The position numbers were made by a program, and so were the translations under genes. A stretch of DNA of 64,000 nucleotides from Argopecten irradians (lineage: Eukaryota > Mollusca > Bivalvia > Pectinida > Pectinidae): contig NC_091143.1 of assembly GCF_041381155.1 (NCBI RefSeq), forward strand, positions 42,114,996 through 42,178,995. The letters are read 5' to 3'. Of this stretch, positions 46,157 through 59,000 are shown piece by piece (within the stretch, counting starts at the first letter, position 1; each line of letters begins with the position of its first letter). Below the pieces are notes generated by a model. The model worked only from the letters and a program-made list of their open reading frames with translations, was not told where the DNA came from and made no database searches.

Positions 46157-49100
46157 GTTACTGACCCCCTATAAAATCATAGAAGGTCAGTAAGAAGTAT
46201 AGGATGCCCGGACTACGCCCTCGCCCCCTATAAATCTTACTGACCCTTTATGTCTTTATAGAGGTTCAGTAAGAAGTATAGGATGCCCGGACTACGCCCT
46301 CGCCCCCTATAAATCTTACTGACCCTTTATGTCTTTATAGAGGTTCAGTAAGAAGTATAGGATGCCCTGACTACGCCCTCGCCCCCTATAAATCTTACTG
46401 ACCCTTTATGTCTTTATAGAGGTTCAGTAAGAAGTATAGGATGCCCTGACTACGCCCTCGCCCCCTATAAATCTTACTGACCCTTTATGTCTTTATAGAG
46501 GTTCAGTAAGAAGTATAGGATGCCCGGACTACGCCCTCGCCCCCTATAAATCTTTACTGACCCTTTATGTCTTTATAGAGGTTCAGTAAGAAGTATAGGA
46601 TGCCCGGACTACGCCCTCGCCCCCTATAAATCTTACTGACCCTTTATGTCTTTATAGGGTTCAGTAAGAAGTATAGGATGCCCGGACTACGCCCTCGCCC
46701 CCTATAAATCTTACTGACCCTTTATGTCTTTATAGAGGTTCAGTAAGAAGTATAGGATGCCCTGACTACGCCCTCGCCCCCTATAAATCTTACTGACCCT
46801 TTATGTCTTTATAGAGGTTCAGTAAGAAGTATAGGATGCCCGGACTACGCCCTCGCCCCCTATAAATCTTACTGACCCTTTATGTCTTTATAGAGGTTCA
46901 GTAAGAAGTATAGGATGCCCGGACTACGCCCTCGCCCCCTATAAATCTTACTGACCCTTTATGTCTTTATAGAGGTTCAGTAAGAAGTATAGGATGCCCG
47001 GACTACGCCCTCGCCCCCTATAAATCTTACTGACCCTTTATGTCTTTATAGAGGTTCAGTAAGAAGTATAGGATGCCCGGACTACGCCCTCCCCCCCTAT
47101 AAATCTTACTGACCCCTTTATGTCTTTATAGAGGTTCAGTAAGAAGTATAGGATGCCCGGACTACGCCCTCGCCCCCTATAAATCTTACTGACCCTTTAT
47201 GTCTTTATAGAGGTTCAGTAAGAAGTATAGGATGCCCTGACTACGCCCTCGCCCCCTATAAATCTTACTGACCCTTTATGTCTTTATAGAGGTTCAGTAA
47301 GAAGTATAGGATGCCCGGACTACGCCCTCGCCCCCTATAAATCTTACTGACCCTTTATGTCTTTATAGAGGTTCAGTAAGAAGTATAGGATGCCCGGACT
47401 ACGCCCTCGCCCCCTATAAATCTTACTGACCCTTTATGTCTTTATAGAGGTTCAGTAAGAAGTATAGGATGCCCGGACTACGCCCTCGCCCCCTATAAAT
47501 CTTACTGACCCTTTATGTCTTTATAGGGGTCAGTAAGAAGTATAGGATGCCCGGACTACGCCCTCGCCCCCTATAAATCTTACTGACCCTTTATGTCTTT
47601 ATAGGGGTCAGTAAGAAGTATAGGATGCCCGGACTACGCCCTCGCCCCCTATAAATCTTACTGACCCTTTATGTCTTTATAGAGGTTCAGTAAGAAGTAT
47701 AGGATGCCCGGACTACGCCCTCGCCCCCTATAAATCTTACTGACCCTTTATGTCTTTATAGAGGTTCAGTAAGAAGTATAGGATGCCCGGACTACGCCCT
47801 CGCCCCCTATAAATCTTACTGACCCTTTATGTCTTTATAGAGGTTCAGTAAGAAGTATAGGATGCCCGGACTACGCCCTCCCCCCCTATAAATCTTACTG
47901 ACCCTTTATGTCTTTATAGAGGTTCAGTAAGAAGTATAGGATGCCCGGACTACGCCCTCGCCCCCTATAAATCTTACTGACCCTTTATGTCTTTATAGAG
48001 GTTCAGTAAGAAGTATAGGATGCCCTGACTACGCTCTCGCCCCCTATAAATCTTACTGACCCTTTATGTCTTTATAGAGGTTCAGTAAGAAGTATAGGAT
48101 GCCCGGACTACGCCCTCGCCCCCTATAAATCTTACTGACCCTTTATGTCTTTATAGAGGTTCAGTAAGAAGTATAGGATGCCCGGACTACGCCCTCGCCC
48201 CCTATAAATCTTACTGACCCTTTATGTCTTTATAGAGGTTCAGTAAGAAGTATAGGATGCCCGGACTACGCCCTCGCCCCCTATAAATCTTACTGACCCT
48301 TTATGTCTTTATAGAGGTTCAGTAAGAAGTATAGGATGCCCGGACTACGCCCTCGCCCCCTATAAATCTTACTGAACCTTTATGTCTTTATAGAGGTTCA
48401 GTAAGAAGTATAGGATGCCCGGACTACGCCCTCGCCCCCTATAAATCTTACTGACCCTTTATGTCTTTATAGAGGTTCAGTAAGAAGTATAGGATGCCCG
48501 GACTACGCCCTCGCCCCCTATAAATCTTACTGACCCTTTATGTCTTTATAGAGGTTCAGTAAGAAGTATAGGATGCCCGGACTACGCCCTCGCCCCCTAT
48601 AAATCTTACTGACCCTTTATGTCTTTATAGAGGTTCAGTAAGAAGTATAGGATGCCCGGACTACGCCCTCGCCCCCTATAAATCTTACTGACCCTTTATG
48701 TCTTTATAGAGGTTCAGTAAGAAGTATAGGATGCCCTGACTACGCTCTCGCCCCCTATAAATCTTACTGACCCTTTATGTCTTTATAGGGGTTCAGTAAG
48801 AAGTATAGGATGCCCTGACTACGCCCTCGCCCCCTATAAATCTTACTGACCCTTTATGTCTTTATAGAGGTTCAGTAAGAAGTATAGGATGCCCGGACTA
48901 CGCCCTCGCCCCCTATAAATCTTACTGACCCTTTATGTCTTTATAGAGGTTCAGTAAGAAGTATAGGATGCCCTGACTACGCTCTCGCCCCCTATAAATC
49001 TTACTGACCCTTTATGTCTTTATAGAGGGTCAGTAAGAAGTATAGGATGCCCGGACTACGCTCTCACCACTATAAATCTTACTGACCCTTTATGTCTTTA

Positions 49101-50378
49101 TAGAGGTTCAGTAAGAAGTATAGGATGCCCGGACTACGCCCTCGCCCCCTATAAATCTTACTGACCCTTTATGTCTTTATAGAGGTTCAGTAAGAAGTAT
49201 AGGATGCCCGGACTACGCTCTCGCCCCCTATAAATCTTACTGACCCTTTATGTCTTTATAGAGGTTCAGTAAGAAGTATAGGATGCCCTGACTACGCTCT
49301 CGCCCCCTATAAATCTTACTGACCCTTTATGTCTTTATAGAGGTTCAGTAAGAAGTATAGGATGCCCGGACTACGCCCTCGCCCCCTATAAATCTTACTG
49401 ACCCTTTATGTCTTTATAGAGGGTCAGTAAGAAGTATAGGATGCCCGGACTACGCTCTCGCCCCCTATAAATCTTACTGACCCTTTATGTCTTTATAGAG
49501 GTTCAGTAAGAAGTATAGGATGCCCGGACTACGCCCTCGCCCCCTATAAATCTTACTGACCCTTTATGTCTTTATAGAGGGTCAGTAAGAAGTATAGGAT
49601 GCCCGGACTACGCTCTCGCCCCCTATAAATCTTACTGACCCTTTATGTCTTTATAGAGGTTCAGTAAGAAGTATAGGATGCCCTGACTACGCCCTCGCCC
49701 CCTATAAATCTTACTGACCCTTTATGTCTTTATAGAGGTTCAGTAAGAAGTATAGGATGCCCTGACTACGCCCTCGCCCCCTATAAATCTTACTGACCCT
49801 TTATGTCTTTATAGAGGTTCAGTAAGAAGTATAGGATGCCCGGACTACGCCCTCGCCCCCTATAAATCTTACTGACCCTTTATGTCTTTATAGAGGTTCA
49901 GTAAGAAGTATAGGATGCCCGGACTACGCCCTCGCCCCCTATAAATCTTACTGACCCTTTATGTCTTTATAGAGGTTCAGTAAGAAGTATAGGATGCCCG
50001 GACTACGCCCTCGCCCCCTATAAATCTTACTGACCCTTTATGTCTTTATAGAGGTTCAGTAAGAAGTATAGGATGCCCGGACTACGCTCTCGCCCCCTAT
50101 AAATCTTACTGACCCTTTATGTCTTTATAGAGGTTCAGTAAGAAGTATAGGATGCCCGGACTACGCTCTCGCCCCCTATAAATCTTACTGACCCTTTATG
50201 TCTTTATAGAGGTTCAGTAAGAAGTATAGGATGCCCGGACTACGCTCTCGCCCCCTATAAATCTTACTGACCCTTTATGTCTTTATAGGGGTTCAGTAAG
50301 AAGTATAGGATGCCCAGACTACGCTCTCGCCCCCTATAAATCTTACTGACCCTTTATGTCTGTATAGGGGTCAGTAAC
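46157..50378. repeat. 79-bp hairpin satellite, about 53 units, with inverted array ends
   Basis: Each unit contains GGTTCAGTAAGA, TATAGG, a core ATGCCCGGACTACGCCCTCG, CCCCTATA and TCTTACTGACC, plus a linker CTTTATGTCTTTATAG. The two flanks of the core are inverted repeats (about 17 paired bases), so every unit can fold as a stem with a GC-rich loop. The whole block starts GTTACTGACCCCCTATA and ends TATAGGGGTCAGTAAC, an inverted pair. Variation is low: CCCGG/CCCTG, GCCCTC/GCTCTC, GAGGTT/GAGGGT/GGGGT. There are no ORFs of note. Confidence 0.95.
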
Positions 50379-51914
50379 TGAGTACTAATAATGTATATGG
50401 GGACTTTGCTGTGAAAGCAGTGTTTTATGTTAAGTCTAATATTTTATTGTTTTCCTCTGATAGCTAAACGTTATCTCAAGTCTTCTTGTCACAGGTAACA
50501 CAACGTCTAACGTCAAAAGTGAAGAGGTAATTGTAAAATATTGTACGCTCTAACAACATGCATGGTTACCGTTCGTACATTTATATTTGCTTTGGTTAGT
50601 ATTTTTTGATACACATTTTGAAATATCCATATGAATGTGAAAGTGTGAATATATAGTAATAACGTGATAGCTAAATTCATTATACATAGATCATTCGAGA
50701 GAGGGGCTACATAGCCTTTCATTGATTACTCTGACAGATTTCCATTGGTTAAAGTGCAAATGACATCATATCTTATATAAAGCGTATAAAATACATCTAT
50801 CCTTATATTGACACTTAAACGTGAAATTTATAGAAAAAACATCAATATTTGAGTAAACCATTCAACACGTTAAGTATCAAAGCCTTTGATTTATAGTTTA
50901 ATGACGCAAATTTCCATTTAACCGCCGTCTTTTGTTTTTAAATTCAGTAATTGAAACAAATGAAATATTACACATGTAACGTGAAATTGGAATCAATACA
51001 AGCGCAATGTAAACTCAGAAAACACAAAATAAAGCCCAAGGGCTTTTAACATTTAAAGCCATAAATTGGTGCCAGTATGTACCTTGATGGCGTAAGGCCA
51101 ATTTTACTTAGAAGCAAAGTAGACTACGTGACTTTCACAAGGATTGCTAATTAAGGCAATCAGAAATGTGTATTAATTAATGCAAGCTTTGGGGATGAAT
51201 ATTTCTGATTTTACCGGCATGTTTAATATTATCATCCAATTACTGTTATGTTAGTGCATGTCTTGTGTGTTCTCTTGTAAATCAGCCTTATTGACCCGCA
51301 CCTTTGTCAAGGTGTAAACTAACCGCCCCGCCCCAGTACTGTCGCTAGTGTCCTACAGGTGTATTGTTATACGGGGAAATATTCTATTTCTATCTATGTT
51401 GAGTCAGAACTAGTAAAATGTGTTGTTTTTATTTCCTTTGTATGAATAATAATTCGACATTTTTGGGATAGGATATTTAAGATATAGATACTCCGCTAGG
51501 TTACAGTTACCTACTTAAAGTTGTTCTTTAAATGCACTGTTTTGAATCATAACGAAGTCAAACTTTTTGGATGTTTTAGCATGTCTTTCTTTGTAATATT
51601 TTAGCTGATTTTCCGTCTCGACGTTTTGTCAATAAAAAGTAACACTGATGAACTACACTTCTAGCTATATCTGTTATCAGTTAACATGTATAAATCACAA
51701 AACGGTTATTAGAATATCCTCTTAGTGTGCCTCGTAAAGCGTACGTATAAACTATCTACTCGGCTAAGATCAGTTAAATCAAGCATATTTGCATAGCTAT
51801 CATTTAGCATTTACCATGCGGGTGTGTCAATTAAATCCCTAGGTAACATTTTGACTCCGAAATTTTAATCAAATATTCAATATATGTTGTAAGTCTATGT
51901 AAATATTTAATTTA
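50379..51914. other. Unique region without recognised genes
   Basis: The longest open frame here is 69 codons, with no recognised similarity. No strong inverted or tandem repeats were noticed. Confidence 0.55.
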
Positions 51915-53050
51915 ATTTATCATGAAGTGTTATATATGTATAAACATACAGTTTACATGTTGTATATACAGGTATAAACATACAATTACATGTGATATTA
52001 TAAGACTCTTTCATATGAGGATATGAAGGATAGGGATATTCTACTCGAGGGTCACAAAATGTAGTAAAACCCGAGGCTTGCCGAGGGTTTTGCAACATTT
52101 TGTGATCCTGAGGGTAGAATCTCCCTATCCTTCATATCCACTTATGAAAGAGTATTTTTATTCATACCGCGACGTTTTCTTGCAATTTTACAACTATAAC
52201 ATCCCTCCATTTTGAAATCAATTCGAAGAAATCAACGACAGGAAGTCAACTTCCATACATGAAAAATTACGTGATATTTTCAACACAAATTCCGTTGCTT
52301 GCATTTTTTTTAGTAAAACCAGTCAATTTTGTGAAAAAATGTTAACATTTTACCGAGGAAATAGAGATTTTGTTGACGCCATCACGTCACGAGGCTTTAT
52401 TGCATGGGTAGCCATGCAATACAGCCTCAGGCAACATGAGTGTATTGCCCTAGACCATCCAGTATTACACTCGTAGGTATGAAAGAAATACATTTATAAA
52501 CATGCAATTACATGTTATATATACAGGTATAAATATACAATTACATGTTATATATACAGATATAAACATACAATTACATGTTTTTATATACAGATATAAA
52601 CATACAATTACATGTTATATATACAGATATAAACATACAATTACATGTTATATATACAGGTATAAACATACAATTACATGTTATATATACAGATATAAAC
52701 ATACAATTACATGTTATATATACAGGTATAAACATACAATTACATGTTATATATACAGGTATAAACATACAATTACATGTTATATATACAGATATAAACA
52801 TACAATTACATGTTATATATACAGATATAAACATACAATTACATGTTATATATACAGGATATAAATATACAATTACATGTTATATATACAGGTATAAACA
52901 TACAATTACATGTTATATATACAGGTATAAACATACAATTACATGTATATATTAGAAGGATATGTAACATACTATTACATGTTATATATAGACAGTGTAT
53001 AAACAGTACAATTATATGTTTATATACAGTATATAGTAGAAGTTTACATG
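51915..53050. repeat. 33-bp minisatellite, split into two parts
   Basis: The unit is GTTATATATACAGGTATAAA plus CATACAATTACAT. Two degenerate units lie at 51922-51992. After an insertion the array continues from 52496 for about 14 good units to 52960, then decays through 53050 into the 48-bp array. The G/A change in ACAGGTAT/ACAGATAT alternates irregularly. Confidence 0.93.
51998..52492. mobile_element. About 495-bp insertion in the 33-bp array, with a strong hairpin at its left side
   Basis: 52003-52155 is an inverted repeat with arms of about 65-70 bp: ACTCTTTCATA, GGATATGAAGGATAGGGA, TCTAC, GGGTCACAAAATG pair with CATTTTGTGATCC, GTAGA, TCCCTATCCTTCATATCC, TATGAAAGAGT. A second, smaller hairpin lies at 52393-52427 (GGCTTTATTGCATGG with CCATGCAATACAGCC). 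The right end GGTATGAAAGAAATAC loosely resembles the inner boundary ATTTTTATTCATACC. Array sequence flanks both sides. No coding capacity. Confidence 0.65.
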
Positions 53051-56000
53051 TATCATACTATCACCAGTATAGATGTTAGAAGTGATGTAATTGTATCAGT
53101 ACTATCACCACGGTATAGGATGTTAGAAGTGATGTAATTGTATCAGTACTATCACCACGGTATAGATGTTAGAAGTGATGTACATTGTATCAGTACTATC
53201 ACCAGTATAGATGTTAGAAGTGATGTACATTGTATCAGTACTATCACCACGGTATAGGATGTTAGAAGTGATTTATATTGTATCAGTACTATCACCACGT
53301 ATAGGATGTTAGAAGTGATGTACATTGTATCAGTACTATCACCACGGTATAGGATGTTAGAAGTGATGTACATTGTATCAGTACTATCACCACGGTATAG
53401 GATGTTAGAAGTGATGTACATTGTATCAGTACTATCACCACGGTATAGGATGTTAGAAGTGATGTACATTGTATCAGTACTATCACCACGGTATAGGATG
53501 TTAGAAGTGATGTACATTGTATCAGTACTATCACCACGGTATAGGATGTTAGAAGTGATGTACATTGTATCAGTACTATCACCATGGTATAGTATGTTAG
53601 AAGTGATGTACATTGTATCAGTACTATCACCACGGTATAGGATGTTAGAAGTGATGTATATTGTATCAGAACTATCACCATGGTATAGTATGTTAGAAGT
53701 GATGTATATTGTATCAGTACTATCACCACGGTATAGGATGTTAGAAGTGATGTATATTGTATCAGAACTATCACCACGGTATAGGATGTTAGAAGTGATG
53801 TATATTGTATCAGTACTATCACCATGGTATAGGATGTTAGAAGTGATTTATTGTATCAGTACTATCACCACGTATAGGATGTTAGAAGTGATGTAATTGT
53901 ATCAGAACTATCACCACGGTATAGGATGTTAGAAGTGATGTACATTGTATCAGTACTATCACCACGGTATAGGATGTTAGAAGTGATGTACATTGTATCA
54001 GTACTATCACCACGGTATAGGATGTTAGAAGTGATGTATATTGTATCAGTACTATCACCACGGTATAGGATGTTAGAAGTGATGTACATTGTATCAGTAC
54101 TATCACCACGGTATAGGATGTTAGAAGTGATGTATATTGTATCAGTACTATCACCATGGTATAGTATGTTAGAAGTGATGTATATTGTATCAGTACTATC
54201 ACCATGGTATAGTATGTTAGAAGTGATGTATATTGTATCAGTACTATCACCATGGTATAGTATGTTAGAAGTGATGTATATTGTATCAGAACTATCACCA
54301 CGGTATAGGATGTTAGAAGTGATGTATATTGTATCAGTACTATCACCACGGTATAGGATGTTAGAAGTGATGTATATTGTATCAGTACTATCACCATGGT
54401 ATAGGATGTTAGAAGTGATGTATATTGTATCAGTACTATCACCATGGTATAGTATGTTAGAAGTGATGTATATTGTATCAAAACTATCACCACGGTATAG
54501 GATGTTAGAAGTGATGTATATTGTATCAGTACTATCACCATGGTATAGTATGTTAGAAGTGATGTACATTGTATCAGTACTATCACCATGGTATAGTATG
54601 TTAGAAGTGATGTATATTGTATCAGTACTATCACCATGGTATAGGATGTTAGAAGTGATGTACATTGTATCAGTACTATCACCACGGTATAGGATGTTAG
54701 AAGTGATGTATATTGTATCAGAACTATCACCATGGTATAGTATGTTAGAAGTGATGTATATTGTATCAGTACTATCACCACGGTATAGGATGTTAGAAGT
54801 GATGTATATTGTATCAGACTATCACCATGGTATAGTATGTTAGAAGTGATGTATATTGTATCAGTACTATCACCACGGTATATAGGATGTTAGAAGTGAT
54901 GTATATTGTATCAGTACTATCACCCGGTATAGGATGTTAGAAGTGATGTAATTGTATCAGACTATCACCATGGTATAGATGTTAGAAGTGATGTATCAGT
55001 ACTATCACCACGGTATAGGATGTTAGAAGTGATGTATATTGTATCAGAACTATCACCATGGTATAGTATGTTAGAAATGTAATTGTATCAGTACTATTGG
55101 TATGTTAGAAGTGATGTTATGTATCAGAACTATCACCATGGTATAGTATGTTAGAAGTGATGTATATTGTATCAGAACTATCACCACGGTATAGGATGTA
55201 TGTTAGAAGTGATGTATATTGTATCAGAACTATCACCATGGTATAGTATGTTAGAAGTGATGTTATATTGTATCAGAACTATCACCACGGTATAGGATGT
55301 TAGAAGTGATGTATATTGTATCAGTACTATCACCATGGTATAGTATGTTAGAAGTGATGTATATTGTATCAGTACTATCACCACGGTATAGGATGTTAGA
55401 AGTGATGTATATTGTATCAGTACTATCACCAGGTATAGTATGTTAGAAGTGATGTATATTGTATCAGTACTATCACCACGGTATAGGATGTTAGAAGTGA
55501 TGTATATTGTATCAGTACTATCACCATGGTATAGTATGTTAGAAGTGATGTATATTGTATCAGAACTATCACCATGGTATAGGATGTTAGAAGTGATGTA
55601 TATTGTATCAGTACTATCACCGTATAGTATGTTAGAAGTGATGTATATTGTATCAGACTATCACCATGGTATAGTATGTTAGAAGTGATGTATATTGTAT
55701 CAGTACTATCACCATGGTATAGGATGTTAGAAGTGATGTATATTGTATCAGAACTATCACCACGGTATAGGATGTTAGAAGTGATGTATATTGTATCAGA
55801 ACTATCACCATGGTATAGTATGTTAGAAGTGATGTATATTGTATCAGTACTATCATCACCGGTATAGGATGTTAGAAGTGATGTATATTGTATCAGAACT
55901 ATCACCACGGTATAGGATGTTAGAAGTGATGTATATTGTATCAGTACTATCACCACGGTATAGGATGTTAGAAGTGATGTATATTGTATCAGAACTATCA

Positions 56001-59000
56001 CCATGGTATAGGATGTTAGAAGTGATGTATATTGTATCAGTACTATCACCATGGTATAGTATGTTAGAAGTGATGTATATTGTATCAGAACTATCACCAT
56101 GGTATAGGATGTTAGAAGTGATGTATATTGTATCAGAACTATCACCACGGTATAGGATGTTAGAAGTGATGTATATTGTATCAGTACTATCACCATGGTA
56201 TAGTATGTTAGAAGTGATGTATATTGTATCAGTACTATCACCACGGTATAGGATGTTAGAAGTGATGTATATTGTATCAGAACTATCACCATGGTATAGT
56301 ATGTTAGAAGTGATGTATATTGTATCAGTACTATCACCATGGTATAGTATGTTAGAAGTGATGTATATTGTATCAGTACTATCACCATGGTATAGTATGT
56401 TAGAAGTGATGTATATTGTATCAGTACTATCACCACGGTATAGGATGTTAGAAGTGATGTATATTGTATCAGAACTATCACCACGGTATAGTATGTTAGA
56501 AGTGATGTATATTGTATCAGAACTATCACCACGGTATAGGATGTTAGAAGTGATGTATATTGTATCAGAACTATCACCACGGTATAGGATGTTAGAAGTG
56601 ATGTATATTGTATCAGTACTATCACCACGGTATAGGATGTTAGAAGTGATGTATATTGTATCAGTACTATCACCATGGTATAGTATGTTAGAAGTGATGT
56701 ATATTGTATCAGTACTATCACCATGGTATAGGATGTTAGAAGTGATGTATATTGTATCAGTACTATCACCATGGTATAGGATGTTAGAAGTGATGTATAT
56801 TGTATCAGTACTATCACCATGGTATAGGATGTTAGAAGTGATGTATATTGTATCAGTACTATCACCATGGTATAGTATGTTAGAAGTGATGTATATTGTA
56901 TCAGAACTATCACCACGGTATAGGATGTTAGAAGTGATGTATATTGTATCAGTACTATCACCACGGTATAGGATGTTAGAAGTGATGTATATTGTATCAG
57001 AACTATCACCACGGTATAGGATGTTAGAAGTGATGTATATTGTATCAGAACTATCACCACGGTATAGTATGTTAGAAGTGATGTATATTGTATCAGTACT
57101 ATCACCATGGTATAGTATGTTAGAAGTGATGTATATTGTATCAGAACTATCACCACGGTATAGTATGTTAGAAGTGATGTATATTGTATCAGAACTATCA
57201 CCACGGTATAGGATGTTAGAAGTGATGTATATTGTATCAGAACTATCACCATGGTATAGTATGTTAGAAGTGATGTATATTGTATCAGTACTATCACCAT
57301 GGTATAGTATGTTAGAAGTGATGTATATTGTATCAGAGTACTATCACCACGGTATAGGATGTTAGAAGTGATGTATATTGTATCAGACTATCACCACGGT
57401 ATAGATGTTAGAAGTGATGTATATTGTATCAGAACTATCACCATGGTATAGTATGTTAGAAGTGATGTATATTGTATCAGAACTATCACCACGGTATAGG
57501 ATGTTAGAAGTGATGTATATTGTATCAGTACTATCACCATGGTATAGTATGTTAGAAGTGATGTATATTGTATCAGAACTATCACCACGGTATAGGATGT
57601 TAGAAGTGATGTATATTGTATCAGTACTATCACCACGGTATAGTATGTTAGAAGTGATGTATATTGTATCAGAACTATCACCATGGTATAGGATGTTAGA
57701 AGTGATGTATATTGTATCAGTACTATCACCACGGTATAGGATGTTAGAAGTGATGTATATTGTATCAGAACTATCACCATGGTATAGTATGTTAGAAGTG
57801 ATGTATATTGTATCAGTACTATCACCACGGTATAGGATGTTAGAAGTGATGTATATTGTATCAGAACTATCACCATGGTATAGGATGTTAGAAGTGATGT
57901 ATATTGTATCAGTACTATCACCACGGTATAGGATGTTAGAAGTGATGTATATTGTATCAGTACTATCACCACGGTATAGGATGTTAGAAGTGATGTATAT
58001 TGTATCAGTACTATCACCATGGTATAGGATGTTAGAAGTGATGTATATTGTATCAGTACTATCACCACGGTATAGGATGTTAGAAGTGATGTATATTGTA
58101 TCAGAACTATCACCATGGTATAGTATGTTAGAAGTGATGTATATTGTATCAGAACTATCACCATGGTATAGGATGTTAGAAGTGATGTATATTGTATCAG
58201 ACTATCCCAGGTATAGATTTAAGTGATGTATCATTGGACTATCACCAGGTATAGATGTTAGAAGTGATGTATATTGTATCAGAACTATCACCACGGTATA
58301 GGATGTTAGAAGTGATGTATATTGTATCAGTACTATCACCACGGTATAGGATGTTAGAAGTGATGTATATTGTATCAGAACTATCACCACGGTATAGGAT
58401 GTTAGAAGTGATGTATATTGTATCAGAACTATCACCACGGTATAGGATGTTAGAAGTGATGTATATTGTATCAGAACTATCACCATGGTATAGTATGTTA
58501 GAAGTGATGTATATTGTATCAGTACTATCACCACGGTATAGGATGTTAGAAGTGATGTACATTGTATCAGTACTATCACCACGGTATAGGATGTTAGAAG
58601 TGATGTATATTGTATCAGAACTATCACCACGGTATAGTATGTTAGAAGTGATGTATATTGTATCAGTACTATCACCACGGTATAGGATGTTAGAAGTGAT
58701 GTATATTGTATCAGAACTATCACCATGGTATAGTATGTTAGAAGTGATGTATATTGTATCAGTACTATCACCAGGTATAGGATGTTAGAAGTGATGTATA
58801 TGTATCAGTACTATCACCACGGTATAGGTATGTTAGAAGTGATGTATATTGTATCAGACTATCACCATGGTATAGTAATGTTAGAAGTGATGTATATTGT
58901 ATCAGTACTATCACCACGGTATAGGATGTTAGAAGTGATGTATATTGTATCAGAACTATCACCACGGTATAGGATGTTAGAAGTGATGTACATTGTATCA

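Noticed and set aside
46157-50378. CRISPR-like or clustered-repeat array
   Set aside because: There are no unique spacers: the linker is identical in nearly all units, and the context is eukaryotic.
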